This document shows, piece after piece, positions 52,613 through 62,124 of a stretch of DNA of 64,000 nt. The DNA lies in assembly GCA_039025235.1 (NCBI GenBank), contig JBCCOS010000013.1, positions 42,090-106,089 of the forward strand, given 5' to 3'. The first letter of the stretch is position 1; each line of letters starts with the position of its first letter. The stretch comes from MED-G105 sp039025235. GTDB taxonomy: Bacteria; Pseudomonadota; Alphaproteobacteria; Caulobacterales; Parvularculaceae. The notes under the pieces are model-generated. The model saw nothing but the letters and a program-made list of their open reading frames with translations. It was not told the origin of the DNA and made no database searches. The translations under genes and the position numbers were made by a program.

Positions 52613-53866
52613 ATGCAGCACTATTCTGCACTTTCGCTGATAAAAAACGCGTTTACCAAACACAAGCATTGGAAAGAAGAATGGCCAGACGCGGCCCCAA
52701 AGGCGGCGTATGACGTCGTTATTATTGGTGCCGGAGGCCATGGCCTTGGCGCGGCCTATTATCTCGCGAAGGAACACGGCATTAACAATGTCGCTGTCGT
52801 TGAAAAGGGCTGGTTGGGCGGCGGCAATACCGGCCGTAACACAACCATCATTCGATCAAATTATCTCTATGATGAAAGCGCAAAGCTTTATGACCATGCC
52901 GTCGATTTATGGGAAACACTGAGTCAGGAAGTTAATTACAACGTCATGTTTTCAAAGCGTGGCGTGATGATGCTGGCCCATACACAGCACGACATTCAGA
53001 GCATCCAGCGGCATATTCATGCCAATCGTTTGAACGGTGTTGATAATAGGTGGCTGTCAGCCAAAGAGGCGAAAACGCTTTGCCCGCCGCTTAATATTGA
53101 AGCCAATGCGCGTTACCCCGTTCTTGGCGCGGCATTGCAAAAAAGGGCTGGTACAGCAAGGCATGATGCGGTTGCCTGGGGCTATGCCCGCGCCGCAGCG
53201 GCACGCGGTGTTGACATCATCCAGAATTGTCCGGTGACGAATATTCTTCGTGGGCCAGACGGACGCGTAACGGGTGTTGAGACGCCAAAAGGCGTTATCA
53301 AAGCGAAAAAAATAGCGGTATCAGCGGCAGGCAACACGTCGGTTATTATGGACACCGCTGGCGTAAGAATGCCGCTGGAGAGCTACACCCTTCAAGCATT
53401 AGTTTCAGAGCCGGTAAAGCCATGCCTACCCGGCGTTGTCATGTCTAATAGTGTGCATGCCTACATTAGTCAGTCCGACAAAGGCGAGCTCGTTATCGGA
53501 TCCGGAACGGATCAATACACAAGCTACTCCCAGCGTGGCGGCCTTCCGATGATTGAGCATACCCTTGCCGCGATTTGCGAAATGTTTCCCGTATTTAAAC
53601 GTATGCGGATGCTTCGTCTGTGGGGCGGTGTCGTTGATGTAACACCGGATCGATCCGCTATTTTGGGGAAGACCCCTGTTGACGGATTATACGTCAATTG
53701 TGGATGGGGTACGGGTGGTTTTAAAGCTACACCGGGCGCTGCGCATTTACTTGCGTGGACAATCGCTAAAGACGAACCGCACCCGATCAATGCACCATTT
53801 TCATTGCAGCGTTTTGCAACCGGCCGCTTAATCGATGAAGCCGCTGCCGCTGCCGTCGCACATTAA
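52613..53866 (+). CDS. soxB: Sarcosine oxidase, beta subunit
   Basis: A 417-residue flavoprotein, the catalytic subunit of heterotetrameric sarcosine oxidase. The FAD-binding Rossmann fold reads VVIIGAGGHGLGAAYYLAKEHG (residues 35-57). GNTGRNTTIIRSNYL and the site TARHDAVAWGYARAA follow; His184 in this block corresponds to the region where the family binds FMN covalently. It oxidises sarcosine to glycine and passes the methylene group to the alpha subunit. GAGGTGA precedes the ATG. The order soxB-soxD-soxA-soxG is classical and is under a divergent GlxA regulator. Confidence 0.96.
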   Translation: MQHYSALSLIKNAFTKHKHWKEEWPDAAPKAAYDVVIIGAGGHGLGAAYYLAKEHGINNVAVVEKGWLGGGNTGRNTTIIRSNYLYDESAKLYDHAVDLWETLSQEVNYNVMFSKRGVMMLAHTQHDIQSIQRHIHANRLNGVDNRWLSAKEAKTLCPPLNIEANARYPVLGAALQKRAGTARHDAVAWGYARAAAARGVDIIQNCPVTNILRGPDGRVTGVETPKGVIKAKKIAVSAAGNTSVIMDTAGVRMPLESYTLQALVSEPVKPCLPGVVMSNSVHAYISQSDKGELVIGSGTDQYTSYSQRGGLPMIEHTLAAICEMFPVFKRMRMLRLWGGVVDVTPDRSAILGKTPVDGLYVNCGWGTGGFKATPGAAHLLAWTIAKDEPHPINAPFSLQRFATGRLIDEAAAAAVAH

Positions 53867-53878
53867 AGGACCGGCGCT

Positions 53879-54181
53879 GTGTTACTGATCCGTTGCCCCT
53901 ATTGCCAAGACTATTTTCCAGAGGTTGAGTTCGATTATGCTGGTGAAGCGCATATCGAGCGCCCGGCTGACCCCAGTTTATTGTCGGATGATGCGTGGAG
54001 AGACTTTCTTTTCATACGGTCAAATACGCGTGGGTGGCACGTTGAGCGATGGCGTCATACGCATGGGTGCGGGCGTTTTTTTAATATGGTGCGCCATACC
54101 GTTACGGACAAAATACTCTTAACCTATCGGGCAGGCGAACCTATGCCCAATATTAAGCAATTAGTCGAAACAAACACATGA
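53879..54181 (+). CDS. soxD: Sarcosine oxidase, delta subunit
   Basis: A 100-residue zinc-binding subunit: C-P-Y-C at the N-terminus (MLLIRCPYCQDYFPEVEF) plus His and Cys in RHTHGCGRFFNMVRHT. It begins with GTG, with AAGGA about 8 bases upstream, and its stop overlaps the soxA start (ATGA). It stabilises the complex. Confidence 0.94.
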   Translation: MLLIRCPYCQDYFPEVEFDYAGEAHIERPADPSLLSDDAWRDFLFIRSNTRGWHVERWRHTHGCGRFFNMVRHTVTDKILLTYRAGEPMPNIKQLVETNT

Positions 54182-57168
54182 CGCAGTCCTTCCGCGTCGA
54201 TGGCCGTGGGCGTCTAGACTATGGCACCCCGATGAGATTTACGTTCGACGGAAAAACCTATAGCGGCTTTAAAGGCGATACCTTGGCCTCGGCTTTGTTG
54301 GCCCACGGGGTGCACCTTGTTGGTCGATCATTTAAATACCATCGCCCGCGCGGCATTGTTACCGCCGGGTCCGAAGAACCCAACGCTTTGGTTGGTATCG
54401 ACCGCGGGGCCGGGCGTTTTGAGCCGAATACCCGCGCCACGGTGCAAGAACTTTATCAGGGATTGTCTGCTGAAAGCCAAAATCGCTGGCCCTCTTTGCA
54501 GTTCGATATTGGTGCGATTAATGACCAATTCCATTCATTATTTCCCGCTGGATTCTATTATAAAACATTTATGTGGCCGCGCCAGTTTTGGGACCGTGTC
54601 TATGAACCTTTTATCCGGTTCGCGGCCGGGCTCGGTCGCCCGCCGCGTGATCCAGACCCTGACTGTTATGCATCACGGTACCACCATTGCGATCTTCTTA
54701 TCGTTGGTGGTGGACCTGCCGGCCTTGCTGCAGCCCTTGAAGCCGGAAGGCAAGGGTTAGACGTTGTTATTGTGGATGAACAGGCAGCGTTTGGCGGAAG
54801 TCTTTTGTCGAACCCGACATGCACCATTAATGGCGCATTGTCCTGGGAGTGGATCGCGAACGTGGTTGAAGAGCTCCGGGGTCTCGAAAATGTAAAGCTC
54901 TTACTACGGACGAGTGCCATCGGCTATTTTCATCAGAACATGGTGGGGCTTTGTCAACGCTTAACGGACCATCTAAGCGATGTACCCGACGGGGTGCCGC
55001 GAGAGCGATTGTGGCGCGTCCGTGCACGGCGCGTTATCCTCGCCCAAGGTGCTATCGAAAAACCCTTAGTCTTTAATGGTAATGATCGCCCTGGCGTGAT
55101 GTTAGCCAGTGCCGGTCAGACGTATCTTCACCGGTACGGTGTGACAGTTGGCAAACGAATTGTCATTGTGACATCACATGATACAGCATGGCAGGCGGCT
55201 TTTGATTATGCCAATGCAGGCATTGAGATCGCGGCAATTGTTGACGTGCGCCCAGAGGTTGACCCAAAACTAAGGGCAAAAGCAGACGAGTGCGCCATTA
55301 AAACTCTTGTGGGGCATTCAATTACTCAAACAACCGGTCGAAAGCGCGTTCGTTCAGTTACGGTTCAGGCCACAACTGATCCGAGCCGCAAGTCGGTACG
55401 CCGTCTTTTATGTGATGCTGTGCTGATGAGTGGCGGATGGACGCCAACGTTGTATCTGTTTTCACATACAAAGGGCAGCCTTACATGGGATGACAATGGC
55501 GAGCGGTTTCTCCCTTCTGAAACGCCTGAGATCTGCGACATCATTGGTGCAGGTAATGGTTGTTGGGGCATTGCAAATGCTTTGCGGGAAGGGGCGTGTG
55601 TCGGCGCTGGAAAAGCGCTGACTGATATCGAGGTTTCTTACACCGTTGAACATGATGACGACGCCGCATCGGGGATTGTGCAGAAAGAATTACCAACCAC
55701 TCAACCCCAAGAAACAGTGCGTGCTTTCGTTGATTTCCAAAATGATGTGACGTCCAAAGACATTCGTTTGGCCGTTCAGACGGGTATGAAATCGATCGAA
55801 CATGTTAAGCGGTACACGACGAATGGTATGGCCACAGATCAGGGCAAGTTGTCCAATATGAACGGCCTTATGATCGCGGCAGATGCCTTGGGTGTCACGC
55901 CGCCAGATGTTGGCTTAACAACTTTTCGGCCACCCTACACGCCAACAACGTTTGGCGTGTTTGCTGGGCGTCATAGTGGTGAGCATTTTGAAGTCGAACG
56001 CAAGACGGTTATCGATCCTTGGGCTGATGAACAAGGGGCTGTGTTTGAACCGGTGAGCTTGTGGCGTCGGGCCCGATATTTCCCCCAAGCTGGAGAGGAT
56101 ATGCGCGCCGCCGTCGCGCGTGAGTGTGGGGCCGTGCGTTCTGGTGTGGGTATTTTTGATGCATCGACGCTTGGCAAAATTGAAGTGGTTGGTCCCGATG
56201 CTGCAGAATTTCTGAACCGAATGTACACCAATCCCTGGCTTAAATTAGCGCCAGGGCGGTGTCGGTACGGATTATTACTTGGCGAAGATGGGTACATTCG
56301 TGATGATGGCGTTGTTGCACGTCTTAGCCAAGATCGCTTCCATGTTACCACGACAACTGGTGGTGCACCGAATGTGCTGGCGACGATGGAAGACTATCTC
56401 CAAACGGAGTGGCCTGATTTGGATGTTTGGCTGACCTCTACAACAGAACAATGGGCTGTGATTGCATTGCAAGGTCCGCTCGCCAGAAAGGTATTGGAGC
56501 CTTTGGTGGATGGAATTGATCTTTCTAATGATGCCTTTCCTCATATGTCGATGGCCCAGTGTAGTGTTGCTGGGTATCCAGCGCGGTTATTCCGCGTGAG
56601 CTTTACCGGTGAGCTTGGTTTCGAAGTCAATGTGCCAGCGCAGTTCGGCCGCGCGCTGTGGGAGAGGTTTATTGAGGCTGGCGAGCCCCATAGCATATGC
56701 CCCTATGGGACGGAGGCAATGCATGTTCTGCGCACGGAGAAAGGGTATATCATTGTCGGCCAAGATACCGATGGCACCGTCACGCCCGATGATGCGGGAC
56801 TCAATTGGGCAATCGGGAAAAAGAAAAAAGATTTCATTGGAAAACGCTCACTCTCCCGGCCTGACCTTGTTGCAGACGGACGAAAACAGTTTGTTGGTCT
56901 TCTGACGCATGATCCATCGGTTGTTTTGGAGGAAGGCGCCCAGGTCGTTCAAGATCCCAACCAATCGGTGCCAATGGATATGCTCGGACATATCACCTCA
57001 TCCTATTGGAGTGAGGCGCTTGGCCGCTCAATCGCCCTAGCACTTATTGCGGATGGTCGCGCGCGGATGGACCAGAGCCTCTATATTCCAATGGACAATC
57101 AAACACATGCCGTAACGGTCGTGAGCCCTGTCTTTTATGATCCGTCCGGTGAAAGATTGAATAGTTGA
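54178..57168 (+). CDS. soxA: Sarcosine oxidase, alpha subunit
   Basis: A 996-residue subunit. An N-terminal ferredoxin-like segment without cysteine cluster (FTFDGKTYSGFKGDTLASALLAHGVHLVGRSFKYHRPRGI) leads to an NAD-binding oxidoreductase domain (LLIVGGGPAGLAAALEAGRQGLDVVIVDE, near residue 178). The C-terminal third (about 600-980) is a glycine-cleavage T-protein-like folate domain, including VALQGPLARKV-like and SFTGELGFEVNVP. It channels formaldehyde from SoxB to tetrahydrofolate as 5,10-methylene-THF. It overlaps soxD by 4 bases, which implies coupled translation. Confidence 0.96.
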   Translation: MTQSFRVDGRGRLDYGTPMRFTFDGKTYSGFKGDTLASALLAHGVHLVGRSFKYHRPRGIVTAGSEEPNALVGIDRGAGRFEPNTRATVQELYQGLSAESQNRWPSLQFDIGAINDQFHSLFPAGFYYKTFMWPRQFWDRVYEPFIRFAAGLGRPPRDPDPDCYASRYHHCDLLIVGGGPAGLAAALEAGRQGLDVVIVDEQAAFGGSLLSNPTCTINGALSWEWIANVVEELRGLENVKLLLRTSAIGYFHQNMVGLCQRLTDHLSDVPDGVPRERLWRVRARRVILAQGAIEKPLVFNGNDRPGVMLASAGQTYLHRYGVTVGKRIVIVTSHDTAWQAAFDYANAGIEIAAIVDVRPEVDPKLRAKADECAIKTLVGHSITQTTGRKRVRSVTVQATTDPSRKSVRRLLCDAVLMSGGWTPTLYLFSHTKGSLTWDDNGERFLPSETPEICDIIGAGNGCWGIANALREGACVGAGKALTDIEVSYTVEHDDDAASGIVQKELPTTQPQETVRAFVDFQNDVTSKDIRLAVQTGMKSIEHVKRYTTNGMATDQGKLSNMNGLMIAADALGVTPPDVGLTTFRPPYTPTTFGVFAGRHSGEHFEVERKTVIDPWADEQGAVFEPVSLWRRARYFPQAGEDMRAAVARECGAVRSGVGIFDASTLGKIEVVGPDAAEFLNRMYTNPWLKLAPGRCRYGLLLGEDGYIRDDGVVARLSQDRFHVTTTTGGAPNVLATMEDYLQTEWPDLDVWLTSTTEQWAVIALQGPLARKVLEPLVDGIDLSNDAFPHMSMAQCSVAGYPARLFRVSFTGELGFEVNVPAQFGRALWERFIEAGEPHSICPYGTEAMHVLRTEKGYIIVGQDTDGTVTPDDAGLNWAIGKKKKDFIGKRSLSRPDLVADGRKQFVGLLTHDPSVVLEEGAQVVQDPNQSVPMDMLGHITSSYWSEALGRSIALALIADGRARMDQSLYIPMDNQTHAVTVVSPVFYDPSGERLNS

Positions 57169-57177
57169 TGGAATAGC

Positions 57178-57840
57178 ATGATGAACAAAGGTGCAGTACC
57201 CCTAGAGCGCGTCGAGGATAAGAATGTGCGGTTATCGGCAAATGAAGCGCGACAAGGCAAAGGTTTTAAGCTGCATACCGATTCCAATGGAACGCACAAA
57301 ACTCTGGCGAATATAACGGGGGACCGTATTAAGATATCGATGCGGGCCCCCGGTGGTCGCCTAAGCTTGCGCGTGCGCGAACAAAATCGGTTGCAAACGA
57401 GTGAGGCCCTAAGGGTCCCCTTGCCATTGCAGATCGGGAAGCGGAAAACTGATGGGAAGCGTAGTGTTCTCTGCCTCGGACCAGACGAATGGGTTATCCG
57501 TACCCCTTGTGAAGATGTGCAAGCTTTACTGCAAAAGTCAGAATTGCTGCGTGACGCTACACCACACAGTTTGGTAGATGTTTCATCCCGTGATGTCGAA
57601 ATTGATATCAGTGGTCGCGACGTCGAAGCGGTCTTGTCTGCAGGATGTCCCATTGATTTTCGCCAATTTAGTGTTGGCGAAGGCAAGCGTACTATTTTTG
57701 ATAGTGTACAGATTATCCTTGATCGCCACACGGATACTGACTTTTCCATCGAAGTATGGCGGTCTTACTCAGCATATATTTGGGAGGGCCTGGCCCTTGC
57801 CATTGACGACGTGAACGCTGAGTCGTTTCTCGCAGAATAA
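57178..57840 (+). CDS. soxG: Sarcosine oxidase, gamma subunit
   Basis: A 220-residue subunit with a T-protein-like fold (VLCLGPDEWVIRTP; VDVSSRDVEIDISGRDVEAVLSAGCPIDF). It contacts the alpha subunit's folate domain. It starts 9 bases after soxA. No gene for glyA or purU, common next to this operon, follows here; a serine hydrolase begins 240 bases downstream. Confidence 0.94.
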   Translation: MMNKGAVPLERVEDKNVRLSANEARQGKGFKLHTDSNGTHKTLANITGDRIKISMRAPGGRLSLRVREQNRLQTSEALRVPLPLQIGKRKTDGKRSVLCLGPDEWVIRTPCEDVQALLQKSELLRDATPHSLVDVSSRDVEIDISGRDVEAVLSAGCPIDFRQFSVGEGKRTIFDSVQIILDRHTDTDFSIEVWRSYSAYIWEGLALAIDDVNAESFLAE

Positions 57841-58080
57841 AAGAAAGCAGCCTATTCGCCTTATTGTTTTACGTAAGCGATGCTTGTCGAAGTAATATTT
57901 GTTCGGAATAGGCTTGTGTTAAATGTTCCGTCTGGTCATGCCTTATCCGTCCGACCATTGAAAATACGTTGATATAACTGTCAAAAGGTCTCTCGACCCC
58001 TATCCTGGTATATTGCTCATTCAATCGCAGATGTGATAACAGCTTTGACAAAATCGTGCATATCATCATGGAACGAAAAA

Positions 58081-59883
58081 ATGCGTTTATCTGGGTTTAT
58101 TTTTGGACTATTGGGCGCGATGGTCGCCTTACTCATTTCTGTGTCGCCGCAAAATGCCAGCGCCAACGATAGCACAGCCGCCAAAGGCTGGGAGCCTCTT
58201 CAAGAGGCGGTCGATAAGTTTTTTGAGTCGACTAAGAAACCGCACTCCACGGGTGGCGTTGTCATCGTCATGCACGGTGGTAAGCGTGTGTTTGAAGGCA
58301 CCTATGGCGCTGCCAACCGGGAGTGGGATATTCCCTGGCAGACGGATACGCCGTTCTGGACCGCGTCCGTAGCCAAGTCTTACGCAGCGCAGATCGTTTT
58401 GCGTTTATCGGACGAAGGACTCATCGATCTCAATGCCCCTGTGCGCGATTACATTCCTGAGTTTCCGGATTATAAAACGCCGGTTCGTGTTTGGCATTTG
58501 CTCTCCATGCGGTCGGGTCTCAACGAGGACAGCTCCAGCCAATCGATCTCGGGCAACAGTGTTGCTAGTGAAGGTGGTCCGGGCATGACAAAGAAGGAAA
58601 TTCTGAAATTCATCTATAGCCAGCCAGCACCGATTTTCACGCCAGGTAGATCCAAGGCCCATTATGAAAATGTGGCCTACAGTGTGATTGATAACTTAAT
58701 TGAGAATGTAACGGGTACGCACTATGCGGATGCAGTGAAAAAATATATTACCGATCCATGGGCGTTAAAAAATACAGGGTCTTACAAACGGAACCATTTC
58801 TATGGGTTGGGGAACAAATCCGCGACGCCTTACAAAATCGCTAGAGGACAGGATGTCCCTAATATTGATACGGAAAAGCCGTATACCTATCTCCATGCCA
58901 ATGGCATTATGTATTTCACCGCCGATGACTTCGCTGAATGGGCAAAACGATCTGCTTACGGGGTGAACGGCGAAAAACCAATGTTTGAACGGATGATTAA
59001 TCCGCCGCAATTAGACGAGCTTGATGATTCAGAATACGGCTTTGGGATTTATAGAGCAAATCACCGTGGTTATGATGTGATTGGTCACAACGGTTATTTC
59101 GGTAACTTCTATTTTTGGGCGCCAGACCTTGATTTGGTTGCCGTTTCTATAACGAATGAGGTTGGTCGATACTCCTGGTCAGGCCGATATCAAGCTATTC
59201 TCGATTCTGCTATGGCTGCGCTAAATATGGGGCCAGCAAATCAAAATGATGCCGACCGTCCGTGGCCCGGATGGAAGCCCTTACCGAAAGACTTAAAACA
59301 ATTCCAAGCACCGTTATTGGATAAGTTGAAGGGCGTGTTCGTCAATGAGAAGCATGGTCATGTCATTGCGTCCTATCAAACGGATGGAGGGGTGATCCGA
59401 CACTCTCATAATGGTGGCAAATTGACCTTTTTCCGTGACAATCCAGACGACCGCGAGCTTACCGCAATAGGCGGCGGGGTTTCCAAGATCAAGGCTGTCT
59501 TTGATGAAAAAGGTATACGGATGAAAGGGGGCGGCTATGATCACCCACAAGTCTTCAAGCGTGTTGACCCAAAACCTGCAACCGATGCTCAAAAACAAGC
59601 TGTCGCCGGGATTTTTTATAATCCCGAGTGGGGCAGCAAATATGAGATCATTTATGAAAAAGGGCGGCTCACGCTTTGGAACGGTGATCGGTCTGTAAGA
59701 GGAAAATTTCCTCTAAAGCGCATCACGGACGATCAGTGGATTGCTGGTATATTACCGACGGGCTGGTTTGGCTCTATTAGATTCGACATAAGCCCGAACG
59801 GCGATATCAATAGTTTTGTTCTGGCGACATCGAATATAAGAAACGTCCGCTTTGAACGGTTGGTTCCGGCAAGTGAGCGTTGA
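58081..59883 (+). CDS. Secreted serine hydrolase, beta-lactamase superfamily, tandem copy 1
   Basis: A 600-residue exported protein with signal peptide (MRLSGFIFGLLGAMVALLISVSPQNASA). The PF00144 motifs are S96-V-A-K99, Y195-E-N197 and H-N-G in VIGHNGYFG. The C-terminal 200 residues form an extra beta-rich domain with the tail FVLATSNIRNVRFERLV. GGAA lies 7 bases before ATG 58081. It is close in sequence to the next gene; across residues 37-150 nearly nine of ten residues agree by eye, so it arose by recent tandem duplication. Substrate unknown: esterase or D-aminopeptidase are options. Confidence 0.9.
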   Translation: MRLSGFIFGLLGAMVALLISVSPQNASANDSTAAKGWEPLQEAVDKFFESTKKPHSTGGVVIVMHGGKRVFEGTYGAANREWDIPWQTDTPFWTASVAKSYAAQIVLRLSDEGLIDLNAPVRDYIPEFPDYKTPVRVWHLLSMRSGLNEDSSSQSISGNSVASEGGPGMTKKEILKFIYSQPAPIFTPGRSKAHYENVAYSVIDNLIENVTGTHYADAVKKYITDPWALKNTGSYKRNHFYGLGNKSATPYKIARGQDVPNIDTEKPYTYLHANGIMYFTADDFAEWAKRSAYGVNGEKPMFERMINPPQLDELDDSEYGFGIYRANHRGYDVIGHNGYFGNFYFWAPDLDLVAVSITNEVGRYSWSGRYQAILDSAMAALNMGPANQNDADRPWPGWKPLPKDLKQFQAPLLDKLKGVFVNEKHGHVIASYQTDGGVIRHSHNGGKLTFFRDNPDDRELTAIGGGVSKIKAVFDEKGIRMKGGGYDHPQVFKRVDPKPATDAQKQAVAGIFYNPEWGSKYEIIYEKGRLTLWNGDRSVRGKFPLKRITDDQWIAGILPTGWFGSIRFDISPNGDINSFVLATSNIRNVRFERLVPASER

Positions 59884-60103
59884 GACGTCCTTTTGACTCA
59901 AACGACCTCGAGAACAAGTCATTTTTCCCCATGAGTTTGGACTCCTATTTGACAATCGCTGTTGTTAAAGGGATGCACGCCTTTGTGCCGCAAAATATGA
60001 TCGAGTCTCAAAAGTTGAGAAAAGGCTAGCGGGCCTAATAAAAGGGTTGGCCGACTATGCTCCAGCTATGTTGGCGAATTAATGTGAAAGTGAGCCTCTC
60101 GTC

Positions 60104-61927
60104 ATGAAAAGAACCAGTTTTTCTGGAGTTAAATTCAAAAAATACAGTCTCAATCACTTTTGCGGTCTGATGCTAGCGCTGATCTTGCTGTCGGCTCCCC
60201 TTGCCCAAAGCGCGCGTGCAAACATGGTCGCTAAAGGTTGGGAACCCATGCAAGAGGCGGTCGATGAGTTTTTTGAGTCAACCAAAAAGCCTCATTCGAC
60301 GGGCGGCGTTGTTATCGTTATGCATGGTGGTAAACGCGTCTTTGAGGGCACCTATGGCGCTGCCAATCGAGAGTGGAATATTCCTTGGACGACTGATACG
60401 CAATTCTGGACGGCGTCTGTTGCAAAGTCTTATGCTGCGCAGCTTGTATTGCATCTTTCCGATGCTGGGCTTGTCGATCTTAATGCACCAATTCGGGATT
60501 ACATCCCTCAGTTCCCAAAGTATGAAACGCCAGTCCGTGTTTGGCACTTACTGTCAATGCGGGCAGGTCTTAATGAGGATAGTGACGGGCAGTTTATATC
60601 GGGAAACGCTCTTGGCGGATACGGTAATCCGGGTATGACAAAAGATGAGATCCTCGATTTCATTTTCAGCCAGACAGAACCGAACTTCACGCCGGGCCGG
60701 GCCAAAGCCCACTACGAAAATGTGTCGTATAGCGTTCTCGACCGCCTTATCGAAAATGTTACGGGCACGCACTATGCCGATGCCGTACAGAAATATATTG
60801 CTGGCCCTTGGGGATTAAAGAACACGGGCGCCTACAAACAAAACCATTTCTGGGCATTAGGTGACAAAGCGGCAACGGCTTATATTTCTGCTGAAGGTCA
60901 AGAGTTCCCGAATATTGAGACCGAAATGCCGTTTGCCTATCTGCATGCCGGTGGCATTATGTATTTCACCCCTAATGATTTTGCAGAATGGGCCAAGCGC
61001 TCAGCCTACGGTAAAAACGGCGAAAAGCCGATGTTTGAACGTATGGCAAAACCGAGCCAGTTAAATGGTATTACCGATTCAACATATGGTTTCGGTATCG
61101 TCGAGAGGCGGCACCGTGGTTACAGTGTGTTTATGCACAGTGGTTATGTGGGTACAGCATATTTTTGGGTGCCTGAGCTCGATATCGTTGGTGTGGTGAT
61201 GACCAACGAAATTGGTCGGTTTTCACGAAGCGGTGTTCCGCGTGCTGTTTTAGATGCCGCGATGACCGTCCGGAATATTGGCCCAGCAAACGAGACCGAA
61301 GCCCAGCGCCCCTATGCTGGAAGAGCCACTACAAAAGAGTTAAAACGCGCACAAAAACCGCACACCGAAAAATTGACGGGTGTGTTTATTCATGATGACA
61401 CTGGGCACGTGATTGTATCGCATAAAACAGATGAAGGCGTCATTCGGCATTCTCATGACGGGCGGTCTTTCTCGTTTCATACGGAAACAAAAGTGAATCC
61501 AACTTTTACCGCTGAAGACGGTGCTGGCTCGCAAGTCAAAGCCGTGTTTGGTGATGCTGGCGTGGCGTTTAAAGGTTGGGGCTACGAACAGGCGCAGACG
61601 TTTAAACGCATTACGCCAAAACCGGCCGATGCTTCTGCGAAGAGTTTCGTTGTTGGATTGTTTTATAGTTCTGAATGGGGAAGTAAATTCGAGATCATTC
61701 GCGAGAACGACAAGCTATTTCTTTGGAATGGTGATCGGTCGGCTGTTGGGAAGCGCCCACTGGTCCGCCTCATTAACAAACAATGGATTGCCGGCTCCAT
61801 GGATAACGGTGACTTTTGGTCGGTTCAGTTTGACGACCTATCGAATGGCGGTTTCTCTCATTTTACTCTGCACACCCCGACAACGCGAAACACCCGCTTC
61901 GTACGCGTCGTTCCGGTTCGTGATTAA
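60104..61927 (+). CDS. Secreted serine hydrolase, beta-lactamase superfamily, tandem copy 2
   Basis: A 607-residue paralogue of the preceding gene, with a different signal peptide region (FKKYSLNHFCGLMLALILLSAPLAQSARA). The motifs are S-V-A-K in WTASVAKSYAAQ, Y-E-N in AHYENVSYSVLD and H-S-G in FMHSGYVG, so the third motif differs (HNG against HSG). The second domain is retained (FSHFTLHTPTTRNTRFVRVV). The mature regions start with the shared WEP-QEAVD-FFESTKKPHSTGG. The intergenic 220 bases are not duplicated. Divergence in the third motif may mean different substrates. Confidence 0.9.
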   Translation: MKRTSFSGVKFKKYSLNHFCGLMLALILLSAPLAQSARANMVAKGWEPMQEAVDEFFESTKKPHSTGGVVIVMHGGKRVFEGTYGAANREWNIPWTTDTQFWTASVAKSYAAQLVLHLSDAGLVDLNAPIRDYIPQFPKYETPVRVWHLLSMRAGLNEDSDGQFISGNALGGYGNPGMTKDEILDFIFSQTEPNFTPGRAKAHYENVSYSVLDRLIENVTGTHYADAVQKYIAGPWGLKNTGAYKQNHFWALGDKAATAYISAEGQEFPNIETEMPFAYLHAGGIMYFTPNDFAEWAKRSAYGKNGEKPMFERMAKPSQLNGITDSTYGFGIVERRHRGYSVFMHSGYVGTAYFWVPELDIVGVVMTNEIGRFSRSGVPRAVLDAAMTVRNIGPANETEAQRPYAGRATTKELKRAQKPHTEKLTGVFIHDDTGHVIVSHKTDEGVIRHSHDGRSFSFHTETKVNPTFTAEDGAGSQVKAVFGDAGVAFKGWGYEQAQTFKRITPKPADASAKSFVVGLFYSSEWGSKFEIIRENDKLFLWNGDRSAVGKRPLVRLINKQWIAGSMDNGDFWSVQFDDLSNGGFSHFTLHTPTTRNTRFVRVVPVRD

Positions 61928-61949
61928 AACAACATCAACGCTAGAACTT

Positions 61950-62119
61950 TTCGCGTTCCGATCCTATCGGAACGCGGCTCTAGGTCTTTGATTTGTCTCT
62001 CTTCTTTTGCCGAGTTGATGGAAGGGAACCATCAACCGCTCACACACTTATCGGCGAAGCGCTCTAAAAGCATTTCCTGCCGCGTCGGCCGGTAGCCATT
62101 TGAGCTGGAAATGCTTTAG
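61950..62119. repeat. Mosaic repeat family B, copy 3
   Basis: Begins with a 10-bp stem GCGTTCCGAT (61953-61962), loop CCT, ATCGGAACGC (61966-61975). The GCCGAGTTGATGGAAGGG module follows (62009-62067), then CATTTCCTGCCGCGTCGGCC to GGAAATGCTTTAG. It fills the gap between converging serine hydrolase genes. Confidence 0.85.
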
Positions 62120-62124
62120 AAGTG

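Noticed and set aside
8532..62119. CRISPR array or insertion sequence explanation for the repeats
   Set aside because: Copies are far apart, in both orientations, without spacers in a row, transposase genes or terminal target duplications.
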